Assembly: GCA_938008665.1 (NCBI GenBank)
Contig: CALLKA010000068.1
Coordinates: forward strand, 1 to 8,843
Reading direction: 5' to 3'
From: an uncultured Bacteroidota bacterium
GTDB lineage: Bacteria > Bacteroidota > Bacteroidia > Chitinophagales > Chitinophagaceae
DNA length: 8,843 nucleotides
Shown here: positions 1 through 6,256 of the stretch, in pieces
Numbering within the stretch: the first letter of the stretch is position 1
Layout: each line of letters begins with the position of its first letter
Notes under the pieces: model-generated
The model's input: the letters and a program-made list of their open reading frames with translations, nothing else
Database searches by the model: none
What the model was told of the DNA's origin: nothing
Made by a program: the position numbers and the translations under genes

Positions 1-2
1 GT

Positions 3-1127
3 TCTTCTTTATTTACAAGAGGAGAAACACAATCACTAACTACAGTAACATTAGGAACTAAGTTAGATGAGTTAATGCAAGAAACTGCAGCAAGTGCTGA
101 ATACACTAAATTTTTCTTACACTATAATTTCCCGCCATTCTCTACAGGTGAAGTGAAGATGATGCGTGGTGTAGGTCGTCGTGAAGTTGGACATGGTAAT
201 TTGGCAATGCGTTCTTTGAAACAAATGTTACCTGATACAACAACATTCCCTTATACTTTGAGAGTAGTTTCAGATGTATTGGAAAGTAATGGTTCGTCAT
301 CAATGGCAACAGTTTGTGCTGGTTCATTAGCTTTAATGGATGCAGGTGTTCCAATGCCTAAGCACGTGAGTGGTGTGGCGATGGGATTAATTTCAAGAGA
401 AGATGGAAAATATGCGATCTTAACGGATATCTTAGGTGATGAAGATCATTTAGGAGATATGGATTTTAAAGTAACAGGAACGCGTGATGGTATTTGTGGT
501 GTTCAAATGGATATTAAAGTAGATGGTTTAAGTATGGATATTATGCGTGAGGCATTGTCTCAAGCTAAAAAAGGCCGTTTACATATTTTAGATGCCATGT
601 ATGAATGTATGCCAGCCGCGCGTGCTGATGTGAAACCACATGCACCTAGAATGGTTAAATTGATCATTGATAAGGAGTATATTGGCGCAGTAATCGGACC
701 AGGTGGTAAGATTATTCAAGAAATGCAAAGAACAACTGGTGCTACAATTAATATTGAAGAAGTGGGTAACCATGGTGAAGTAAGTATCTTCTCTGCAAAT
801 AAGGATAGTTTAGATGCTGCAGTAAAATGGATCAATGGTATTGTTGCAGTTCCAGAAATCGGAGATGAATACGAAGGTGTTGTAAAGGGAGTTAAGGAGT
901 TTGGTGCCTTTGTTGAATTCATGCCAGGCAAACAAGGTTTATTACACATCAGTGAAATAAGCTGGAAGCGTTTGGAGACGATGGAAGGTATCTACAACGA
1001 AGGTGATGTTGTTAAGGTGAAATTGGTTGGTTTGGACCCTAAAACAGGTAAGTTCAAATTAAGCCACAAGGCATTATTGCCTCGCCCAGAACAAGCGCCT
1101 CGTGAAGACCGCGGTCCACAAGCTTAA
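3..1127 (+). CDS. pnp: Polynucleotide phosphorylase, C-terminal part (5' end cut by window)
   Basis: PNPase degrades RNA 3' to 5' with phosphate, releasing nucleoside diphosphates, as a cytoplasmic trimer. The reading frame is open from base 3, before the first ATG at 75, and begins with the family motif SSLFTRGETQ, so the gene enters from outside; 374 residues are visible. In order they hold the second RNase PH domain (to about residue 195), with the acidic motif GDEDHLGDMD at about 145-154, whose Asp residues correspond by recollection to the catalytic pair of E. coli PNPase. Next is a KH domain with the IGPGGK loop near 231-236, then an S1 domain at about 285-360 (from DEYEGVV to FKLSHKALL). 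The protein stops about 15 residues after S1, so it lacks the long C-terminal tail that E. coli PNPase uses to bind RNase E. The identification is very secure; only the N-terminal half is missing. A strong hairpin follows. Confidence 0.97.
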   Translation, partial: SSLFTRGETQSLTTVTLGTKLDELMQETAASAEYTKFFLHYNFPPFSTGEVKMMRGVGRREVGHGNLAMRSLKQMLPDTTTFPYTLRVVSDVLESNGSSSMATVCAGSLALMDAGVPMPKHVSGVAMGLISREDGKYAILTDILGDEDHLGDMDFKVTGTRDGICGVQMDIKVDGLSMDIMREALSQAKKGRLHILDAMYECMPAARADVKPHAPRMVKLIIDKEYIGAVIGPGGKIIQEMQRTTGATINIEEVGNHGEVSIFSANKDSLDAAVKWINGIVAVPEIGDEYEGVVKGVKEFGAFVEFMPGKQGLLHISEISWKRLETMEGIYNEGDVVKVKLVGLDPKTGKFKLSHKALLPRPEQAPREDRGPQA

Positions 1128-1159
1128 GTTTTTATGCCTGCATAAGGCTTGAAATATTC

Positions 1160-1192
1160 AAAATGCCTTCTCGTTATTCGGGAGGGCATTTT
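1160..1192 (+). terminator. Rho-independent terminator after pnp
   Basis: Bases 1160-1173 (AAAATGCCTTCTCG) pair with 1179-1192 (CGGGAGGGCATTTT) in a 14-bp stem with three G-T wobbles, around the five-base loop TTATT. The A-rich left base and T-rich right end are typical of an intrinsic terminator. It lies 33 bases after the pnp stop. A smaller 6-bp hairpin (TTATGC-CT-GCATAA, 1132-1145) lies between the stop codon and this terminator. Confidence 0.85.
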
Positions 1193-1199
1193 AATTTGG

Positions 1200-1207
1200 T
1201 ATCTTTG
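1200..1207 (+). promoter_or_regulatory. Bacteroidota-type -7 element for prmA
   Basis: TATCTTTG matches the Bacteroidota -7 consensus TAnnTTTG exactly. It starts eight bases after the pnp terminator stem and leaves 20 bases to the prmA ATG, so the leader would be only about 15 nt. No clear -33 TTG is visible, because that position falls inside the terminator hairpin. The leader is A-rich and has no Shine-Dalgarno sequence. Confidence 0.6.
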
Positions 1208-1227
1208 CCTGCCAATAACAAAATCAA

Positions 1228-2136
1228 ATGACTAAAACTTACCTGCAAATAGAATTCAATTTTAATACCCAGGACCAATTAGGTATGCTGGTTGCCCAGT
1301 TGGCTAATTTGGGATTCGATGGCTTTAATGAAGAGGAATTGGCCACAGGCATTAATAATGGCGTAGGAATGAGTAGTATCCTTGGGGCAACTACGGGATT
1401 AGGTGCCGGAGCAGGTGTTTGTAAAACCTATATTTTATCCACTGATTTTGAGGAGCATGGATTTGAAAAAGAATTAAATATAATATTTAAGCAACATAAT
1501 TTAACATATTCAAAATCAATAGTTAAAGAAGAAAATTGGAATGCTTTATGGGAATCAAATTTTGAACCGGTTAGGGTGGGTGACTTTGTAGGGATTCGTG
1601 CCCATTTTCATCCTGGCTTTGTTCCAGCGGTACAATATGAAATAAAGATTACCCCTAAAATGAGTTTTGGTACAGGGCATCATGCGACTACTTTTACAGT
1701 GATGCAAATGATGGAGCATATAAATTTCAAAGAGAAATCGGTATATGATTTTGGTACTGGTACCGGGGTTTTGGCTATCCTGGCCGAAAAGTTAGGTGCA
1801 TCCAATGTTTTAGCGGTGGATAATGATGACTGGTGTATTGAAAATGCGAATGAGAATATCCAAAATAATGACGCAAAGGGGATCCTGATCAAAAAAGTCG
1901 ATTCTGCCTATCAGGATAACCAATTTGATATCATTTTGGCCAATGTGAATAGACATATTATTGAGGCCAACATGCAGGAATTGACCCAGGTGGCACATTT
2001 GGGATCTGAATTAATTCTAAGTGGTTTATTAATTGAGGATCAAGAAGATATGATAAAATTAGCAACGGAAAAAGGGTGGAATTTTGTAAAATCACAGCCT
2101 TTGAATGGCTGGGTAAGCCTTTTGTTTAATCTTTAA
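1228..2136 (+). CDS. prmA: Ribosomal protein L11 methyltransferase
   Basis: PrmA is a cytoplasmic SAM-dependent enzyme that methylates amino groups of ribosomal protein L11. The 302-residue product has the expected layout: an N-terminal L11-recognition domain (about 1-115), then a Rossmann methyltransferase domain. Visible motifs are MSFGTGHH (145-152), the SAM-binding glycine loop DFGTGTG (174-180), an acidic second strand VDNDDWC (197-203), the ANVNR motif (238-242) and SGLL (265-268). The ATG at 1228 sits 20 bases after a clear -7 element and gives the expected N terminus, so this start is favoured. One oddity is a Gly/Ala-rich stretch at residues 41-65 within the N-terminal domain, which I do not recall from typical family members and which probably explains a length above the usual 270-280. 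It is flanked by independent transcription signals and so seems to be its own unit. Confidence 0.94.
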   Translation: MTKTYLQIEFNFNTQDQLGMLVAQLANLGFDGFNEEELATGINNGVGMSSILGATTGLGAGAGVCKTYILSTDFEEHGFEKELNIIFKQHNLTYSKSIVKEENWNALWESNFEPVRVGDFVGIRAHFHPGFVPAVQYEIKITPKMSFGTGHHATTFTVMQMMEHINFKEKSVYDFGTGTGVLAILAEKLGASNVLAVDNDDWCIENANENIQNNDAKGILIKKVDSAYQDNQFDIILANVNRHIIEANMQELTQVAHLGSELILSGLLIEDQEDMIKLATEKGWNFVKSQPLNGWVSLLFNL

Positions 2137-2183
2137 CAAGTTATTTTATCCCAATGTTAACAAACCATTAATTTTTTTGGATG

Positions 2184-2191
2184 TATCTTTG
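2184..2191 (+). promoter_or_regulatory. Bacteroidota-type -7 element for plsY
   Basis: TATCTTTG is identical to the element upstream of prmA and lies 22 bases before the plsY ATG at 2214. It overlaps the upstream in-frame ATG at 2181, which argues that 2181 is not the start. Bases just downstream (GCCAATA at 2194-2200) match those in the same place before prmA (1211-1217). A convincing -33 TTG was not found. Confidence 0.6.
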
Positions 2192-2213
2192 CAGCCAATA
2201 CTATTTTTTATAT

Positions 2214-2843
2214 ATGACTGAAGTTATATTAATCATATTGGCTTATTTGATTGGATCCATTCCAACAGCGGTTTGGGTGAGTAAGACTGTTTTTGGAATT
2301 GACATTCGTGATTACGGTAGTGGTAATGCAGGGGCAACCAATACATTTCGGATTCTAGGGTCCAAATGGGGCAGTTTTGTTATGTTAGCTGATGTTACCA
2401 AAGGAGTCATTGCAACTTCATTATATATTGTAATTCCATTTTATTTAACCAACGAGTTAGCTAGAACCAATTTTATGATCCTGTTGGGATTGGTCGCTGT
2501 GATAGGTCACATATTTCCTATTTGGGCAAATTTTAGGGGCGGGAAAGGGGTGGCTACTTTATTGGGTATGACTTTAGCCATTCAGCCAACAGTTGCACTT
2601 ATTTGTTTAGGTATATTCTTAATTTCTTTGATTTCGACACGTTTTGTATCCCTTAGTTCCATATTAGCATCTATTGCATTTATGGTGCTCATATTATATG
2701 TATTTAACGAAAAAGAAACCTTGTATCGTTACTTTGCAATGATTGTTGCAATTATGGTTGTGGTAACACACCATAAAAACATAACAAGATTGTATAAAGG
2801 AACTGAAACAAAGCTCCCCATCTTCAAGAAAAGAGACAAGTAG
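2214..2843 (+). CDS. plsY: Acyl-phosphate:glycerol-3-phosphate acyltransferase PlsY
   Basis: PlsY is an inner-membrane enzyme that transfers an acyl group from acyl-phosphate (made by PlsX) to glycerol-3-phosphate, giving lysophosphatidic acid, the first step of phospholipid synthesis. Using the ATG at 2214 the product is 209 residues, normal for the family. All three signature regions are visible: GSIPTAVWVSK with DIRDYGSGNAGATNTFR (14-46), HIFPIWANFRGGKGVAT (99-115), and THHKNITRLYKGTE (185-198). Hydrophobic segments at about 4-20, 54-76, 86-104, 116-140, 146-164 and 173-185 fit the multi-span topology. The frame extends upstream to an ATG at 2181, but that codon overlaps the -7 promoter element and would add 11 residues before the normal N terminus MTEVILI. 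PlsX is not in the window. No strong terminator follows. Confidence 0.95.
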   Translation: MTEVILIILAYLIGSIPTAVWVSKTVFGIDIRDYGSGNAGATNTFRILGSKWGSFVMLADVTKGVIATSLYIVIPFYLTNELARTNFMILLGLVAVIGHIFPIWANFRGGKGVATLLGMTLAIQPTVALICLGIFLISLISTRFVSLSSILASIAFMVLILYVFNEKETLYRYFAMIVAIMVVVTHHKNITRLYKGTETKLPIFKKRDK

Positions 2844-2921
2844 ATAAACCTATAATTAATTGATAATCAATAGGTATTAACTTTTATCTCCCATTTATAG
2901 CATTAACAAAGTAGAATTTCG

Positions 2922-2929
2922 TACCTTCG
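2922..2929 (+). promoter_or_regulatory. Putative -7 element (TACCTTCG) for the DUF3052/OmdA gene
   Basis: TACCTTCG differs from TAnnTTTG by one base (C for T) and lies 23 bases before the ATG at 2953. That is nearly the same offset as the elements before prmA and plsY. The same TTCGCC ending occurs upstream of dnaG. No good -33 element is visible, so the call rests on motif and position. Confidence 0.5.
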
Positions 2930-2952
2930 CCATCTTTTAAATCCTAAGTATT

Positions 2953-3621
2953 ATGTCAAGTAGCCTGCACCTTTTGGAGAAATTACAGTTAAAGGATGAA
3001 AAAAACTTATTGATTCAAGGTTTGCCATCATCCGTTGAAAAGCAGTTTGCGAAGCTTTCGTATAATAAAAACTTAACCCCACTTTTAAAGACTAGGAAAA
3101 TTGACTTTGCGCTTATTTTCGCAATTAATCAATTTCAGTTAAATAATATATTAAAGGAACTTTTCACCGCTTTGCATACAGATTGTAAATTATGGATTGC
3201 TTACCCTAAAACAACTTCAAAAATTGTATCGGATTTAAACAGGGACGCAAGTTGGGATATTCTTTCTAAAAACGATTTTGAAGCTATTCGCCAGGTGACC
3301 TTGGATCATGTTTGGACCGCAATGCGTTTTAAAAAGGTGGATCAATTGCCGAATAAGAACAGAACCTTTGTTGAATTCAAATCAGCAGATATCAAAGTGG
3401 ATGATTTTGAAAAAAGATTAATTGCCCTTCCGATAGAATTGGATAAATTATTTGCAGCTGATGAAGAGGCAAGAGAGTTTTTTACTTCTCTATCCATCAT
3501 CAATCAAAAAGAATACTTAAGTTGGATTCAAGGCGCAAAAAAGGAAGAAACCAAACAAAAAAGATTAGAAGCTACTTTAGAAAAATTATTAGCTGGGAAG
3601 CAAAACCCTTCTGAGAAGTAG
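2953..3621 (+). CDS. DUF3052-like / YdeI-OmdA two-domain protein
   Basis: This is a 222-residue soluble protein of unknown biochemical function, with no signal peptide or membrane segment. Residues about 1-127 resemble the DUF3052 family: the pattern IDFALIFAINQ (50-60), then KLWIAYPK (79-86), SDLNRDASWDIL (93-104) and RQVTLDHVWTAMRFK (113-127) looks like a small alpha/beta fold. Residues about 160-215 (from LPIELDKLF through FTSLSIINQKEYLSWI to the Lys/Glu-rich helix) match the C-terminal 'bacteriocin-protection, YdeI or OmpD-associated' (OmdA) domain. Family names come from recognition of motifs, not from a search. The gene has its own promoter-like element and a strong terminator behind it, so it appears monocistronic, and it converges on dnaG. 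The tail is Lys-rich (195-222). Function should not be inferred from the OmdA name, which records an early E. coli/Salmonella association. Confidence 0.82.
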   Translation: MSSSLHLLEKLQLKDEKNLLIQGLPSSVEKQFAKLSYNKNLTPLLKTRKIDFALIFAINQFQLNNILKELFTALHTDCKLWIAYPKTTSKIVSDLNRDASWDILSKNDFEAIRQVTLDHVWTAMRFKKVDQLPNKNRTFVEFKSADIKVDDFEKRLIALPIELDKLFAADEEAREFFTSLSIINQKEYLSWIQGAKKEETKQKRLEATLEKLLAGKQNPSEK

Positions 3622-3645
3622 CCAATTTATATACTTATGATTTTG

Positions 3646-3669
3646 AGGCGCCAGGTAGGCGCCTTTTTT
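3646..3669 (+). terminator. Rho-independent terminator after the DUF3052/OmdA gene
   Basis: AGGCGCC (3646-3652) and GGCGCCT (3658-3664) form a perfect 7-bp GC-rich stem around the loop AGGTA, followed by a run of six T (3664-3669). This is a textbook intrinsic terminator on the + strand, 24 bases past the stop. In the other direction the stem is followed by CAAAATC rather than a T-run, so it probably does not serve the convergent dnaG efficiently. Confidence 0.88.
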
Positions 3670-3704
3670 ATTCCTATTGTTTAATAAAATTTAAAGGGGT
3701 GGGG

Positions 3705-5633
3705 TTACTTGAAAATAACAGTCCCAATATGTTGCGTTAAGTCACGCTCCACTTGTTTCAAATGTTTGTGTATTTGAAGTAAGTGTAATTCGTCCGACGG
3801 ATCTGCATTTTCAAGATCGCTTTGATTTTGTGCGATCATTTTTTTTACTTTTCGTAACTTAAAGTACATCAAGCTTATTTCAACTTCGGCTAAAAAATTC
3901 TTCTCTTCCTCTTTTTTAATAAGTCCCAATTTTTCATTCCATCTTTGGCTTAATTCATGTTCTGGCGCGAACAAGGTTAATACCCATTTTTGTACATTTT
4001 CATCCTCATGGTATTGTAGGGTTTTGCCATTGGGCATTTTACCTTCATCCTGCCAATTTTTATAGGCTTGCATTACATGTATCATATCTGGATTTTCCAA
4101 AGGGAAGGATTCTAATTCCTCCCAAACCCAAGTGGAAACTTTTCGGCCGTCAGCAAGTAATTCGTTCCCAAATTCAATAACTACGCGTACTAAATTTTTC
4201 TCATGGACTAGGTCGCGGTCCATGACCAAGTCATTATCCTCCGTTTCTGATGGGGTGCTAGGGAAGCTCGGCATTAATATTGCAGCCTCGTCATAGGACA
4301 TTTTCTTTTCGTCCTTTACAATTTTGTCACGTTTAAATTTATTGACTAATTGTGTCAAGCCAGTTTCATCAATGCGTAATAAAGTGCTACATTTTTTTAC
4401 ATACTCTTGCAGCTTTGTAAAATCTTCGGGCTTGTTAATTTTACTAAGTGTTTCCGCTATTTGATTAACTAAAGTATTCTTCTTATTTAAATCATTACCA
4501 ACTTCCTTTAATTGCACTTCTAATTGGAATAGGACAAAATCTTTTTTAGCTGATCTGACAAATTCTCTGAACGCGTCAGGCCCAACTTTATTTACATAAC
4601 TATCTGGATCCTCGTTGTCTGGAATTAATACCAACTGAACATTCAGTCCTTCTTCCAAAGCCATATCTAATCCACGAAGCGCAGCTTTCACGCCTGCCGA
4701 ATCCCCATCATAAATGATGGTTAGGTTAGGGGTGTATTTTTTTATTAATCTTAATTGATCAATCGTTAATGAGGTTCCACCACTCGCTACCACATTTTCA
4801 ATCCCAGCTTGGTGTAAACTAACCACATCGGTATAACCTTCCACCAACAAGCATTCATTTAATTTATCAATAGCGGTTCTTGCAAAGTAGGAGCCATACA
4901 ATACTTTGCTTTTTACATAAATATCATTCTCAGGGGAATTAATATATTTAGGTGACTTGTCGTTTTTTGCAATTTGTCGCGCGCCAAATCCAATCACCTT
5001 CCCCGTGGTATTGTGAATGGGAAAAATAATCCGATCCCGATAATTGTCCTGCCATTCCCCATTGCGTTCAACGACCAATCCGGTTTTAGCAAAAAGTTCG
5101 GGATTGAATTGATTTTGGATGAGGGCTTTTGCCAAGCTGTCTCTTTCACTTGGGTTATATCCAATTTTAAATTTCTCAACAATAGGTTTTAAAAAACCAC
5201 GATGTTGCATATAGGTTTGCGCAATGGCTTCGCCTGATTCCGTTTCCCAGTATTGTTTCATAAAAAAGTCCATGGCAAAATGGTTAATTGCATACAAGCT
5301 ATCTGCTACTTGTTGCGCCATTTTTTGTGCAGGACTGGATTCTGTTTCTTCAATTTCTATATTATACCTTGCAGCTAACCATCGTAAAGATTCAACATAA
5401 CTATACTTTTCATGCTCCATTAAAAAAGTAATACTGTTGCCGCTTTTTCCACAACCAAAACATTTGTAAATTTCCTTGGCAGGAGAAACGGTGAAGGAGG
5501 GTGATTTTTCGTTGTGAAAAGGGCAGTTGCCGATATAGTTGGTTCCGCGCTTTTTAAGTTTGACAAATTCCCCAACTACATCAATTATATCAATGCGGTT
5601 TGTAATTTGTTGTATGGTTTGCGCGGTAATCAT
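3705..5633 (-). CDS. dnaG: DNA primase
   Basis: DnaG makes the short RNA primers for chromosome replication and works with the DnaB helicase at the fork. The 642-residue product shows the full domain order. A CHC2 zinc-binding domain has ligands C37, H40, C58 and C61 in CPFH and KCFGCG. The RNA polymerase core carries the basic motif RDRIIFPI (199-206) and GFGAR (215-219). The TOPRIM centre has EGYTD (E265) and YDGDSAG (D309, D311) plus the later acidic motif EDPDSY (341-346). The C-terminal region (about 440-642) is helical and charged, as expected for the helicase-interaction domain, and is much less conserved. No frameshift or missing catalytic residue was seen. The ATG at 5633 is the only reasonable start: an in-frame stop lies about 25 bases upstream and the next Met is residue 72, past the zinc site. 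A promoter-like element lies only five bases before this ATG. Confidence 0.97.
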   Translation of the reverse strand: MITAQTIQQITNRIDIIDVVGEFVKLKKRGTNYIGNCPFHNEKSPSFTVSPAKEIYKCFGCGKSGNSITFLMEHEKYSYVESLRWLAARYNIEIEETESSPAQKMAQQVADSLYAINHFAMDFFMKQYWETESGEAIAQTYMQHRGFLKPIVEKFKIGYNPSERDSLAKALIQNQFNPELFAKTGLVVERNGEWQDNYRDRIIFPIHNTTGKVIGFGARQIAKNDKSPKYINSPENDIYVKSKVLYGSYFARTAIDKLNECLLVEGYTDVVSLHQAGIENVVASGGTSLTIDQLRLIKKYTPNLTIIYDGDSAGVKAALRGLDMALEEGLNVQLVLIPDNEDPDSYVNKVGPDAFREFVRSAKKDFVLFQLEVQLKEVGNDLNKKNTLVNQIAETLSKINKPEDFTKLQEYVKKCSTLLRIDETGLTQLVNKFKRDKIVKDEKKMSYDEAAILMPSFPSTPSETEDNDLVMDRDLVHEKNLVRVVIEFGNELLADGRKVSTWVWEELESFPLENPDMIHVMQAYKNWQDEGKMPNGKTLQYHEDENVQKWVLTLFAPEHELSQRWNEKLGLIKKEEEKNFLAEVEISLMYFKLRKVKKMIAQNQSDLENADPSDELHLLQIHKHLKQVERDLTQHIGTVIFK

Positions 5634-5638
5634 GACGG

Positions 5639-5646
5639 CGAAAATA
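5639..5646 (-). promoter_or_regulatory. Putative -7 element very close to the dnaG start
   Basis: Read on the - strand the bases are TATTTTCG followed by CC, matching the TAnnTTCGCC form seen before the DUF3052/OmdA gene. Only five bases separate it from the dnaG ATG, against 20-23 for the other genes here. If used, transcription would begin at or next to the start codon. It may be a chance match, because the region is AT-rich and no -33 TTG is evident. Confidence 0.35.
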
Positions 5647-5665
5647 ACTAATTTGAGCTAATTTG
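5646..5665. repeat. 10-bp tandem direct repeat upstream of dnaG
   Basis: On the + strand AACTAATTTG is followed directly by AGCTAATTTG, nine of ten bases identical. It lies 12-32 bases before the dnaG start, just upstream of and touching the putative -7 element, where a regulator could bind. With two short AT-rich copies, chance is a fair alternative. Confidence 0.4.
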
Positions 5666-5764
5666 TAGGTTATTCTTAATCAATTGCATCAGTAAATAGG
5701 CCTAAAATTTGGCCACTTCACTTAACGAAGCCCCTTAGGTTTCATATACACCCCATATTGGGTT

Positions 5765-6163
5765 TTAAATTTCAGCAGAAAATTCCATATCATCGCTATC
5801 CAACAATTCCCTTTCAATTTCTTCCATTTGGACAATATCCCAGGCTTCTGTTTCAGTAGGGGTTAAATTCATCATTTCAGCATATTCTGAGTCATCAATG
5901 CCTTTTTGAAGGGCATCCGACAATGCACAAATGACAAAAGAGGCATTATTGTCATAAAATTGCTGTTGGGCATTGCCCAAAACGCTAATGATGGAAGCAT
6001 CCCACTGTTTGACATGACCGCAGTTTAAAACCAGGTTTTTGGGGCTTTGTGACAGTATTTTTTGGGTGAGTTCATTGATTTCTGGCACACTATTTGAAGT
6101 TATGGAAGTATCGAGGAAGGTAACGACAGTAAATTTTTCCTTAAGGTCTGTTTTGTATTGCAT
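5765..6163 (-). CDS. STAS-domain protein (anti-sigma factor antagonist-like)
   Basis: This is a 132-residue cytoplasmic protein with a single STAS fold over about residues 1-115 and an acidic tail (LLDSDDMEFSAEI). The order of predicted strands and helices, the NLVLNCGHVKQWD strand leading into the helix at D55, and the end MEEIERELL resemble small Bacteroidota STAS proteins related to SpoIIAA and RsbV. Such proteins normally bind an anti-sigma or other kinase partner, with binding switched by phosphorylation of the Ser after the conserved Asp. Here the motif reads D55-A56-S57-I58 instead of D-S-S/T-G, so the usual phospho-Ser position is Ala and the Gly is missing. Function is therefore uncertain: it could be a non-switchable antagonist or a scaffold. 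No kinase or phosphatase partner lies in the window. It is 131 bases upstream of dnaG on the same strand and divergent from clpC. No standard -7 element was recognised before its ATG. Confidence 0.75.
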   Translation of the reverse strand: MQYKTDLKEKFTVVTFLDTSITSNSVPEINELTQKILSQSPKNLVLNCGHVKQWDASIISVLGNAQQQFYDNNASFVICALSDALQKGIDDSEYAEMMNLTPTETEAWDIVQMEEIERELLDSDDMEFSAEI

Positions 6164-6198
6164 GTGATTTCATTTAAAAGGTGAATAACTAGTAATGG

Positions 6199-6217
6199 TT
6201 GACATACTTTAGGTCAA
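6199..6217. promoter_or_regulatory. Palindrome between the STAS gene and clpC, possible operator
   Basis: TTGACATACTTTAGGTCAA has 5-bp perfect outer arms (TTGAC/GTCAA) and an inner TA/TA pair, so 14 of 19 bases are symmetric. It lies 36 bases before the STAS start and 39 bases before the clpC start, just upstream of the putative clpC -7 element. The 9-bp spacing between arms resembles that of CIRCE, but the arm sequence is different. It could be a repressor site acting on one or both divergent genes. Confidence 0.35.
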
Positions 6218-6227
6218 AAATTTTCGT

Positions 6228-6235
6228 TAATCTTG
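6228..6235 (+). promoter_or_regulatory. Putative -7 element for clpC
   Basis: TAATCTTG matches TAnnTTTG except for one base. It leaves 21 bases to the clpC ATG, the same offset as for prmA, plsY and the DUF3052/OmdA gene, which supports it. No -33 TTG is found at the normal 17-23 base spacing; the nearest, in the palindrome at 6199, is about 26 bases away. Confidence 0.45.
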
Positions 6236-6256
6236 TAACAACTCCAATTTAATATA

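Noticed and set aside
2181..2213. Upstream in-frame ATG that would extend PlsY by 11 residues
   Set aside because: The ATG overlaps the TATCTTTG promoter element, and the family N terminus fits the ATG at 2214.
2848..2875. Hairpin after plsY (ACCT/AGGT outer arms, ATTGA/TCAAT inner arms)
   Set aside because: The stem is AT-rich, has a 7-base bulge on one side and no T-run directly after it, so it is too weak to call a terminator.
5701..5739. Nested inverted repeats (CCTAA/TTAGG outside, CTTC/GAAG inside) between the STAS gene and dnaG
   Set aside because: Arms are short with unpaired internal bases and no clear T-run on the - strand; it could be a weak terminator for the STAS gene but is not supported enough to list.
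5751..5762. Small hairpin CCCCATATTGGG just past the STAS stop codon
   Set aside because: Only a 4-bp stem, and on the - strand no T-run follows.
6199..6217. CIRCE (HrcA) operator upstream of clpC
   Set aside because: Spacing between the arms is 9 bp as in CIRCE, but the arms TTGAC/GTCAA do not match TTAGCACTC/GAGTGCTAA.
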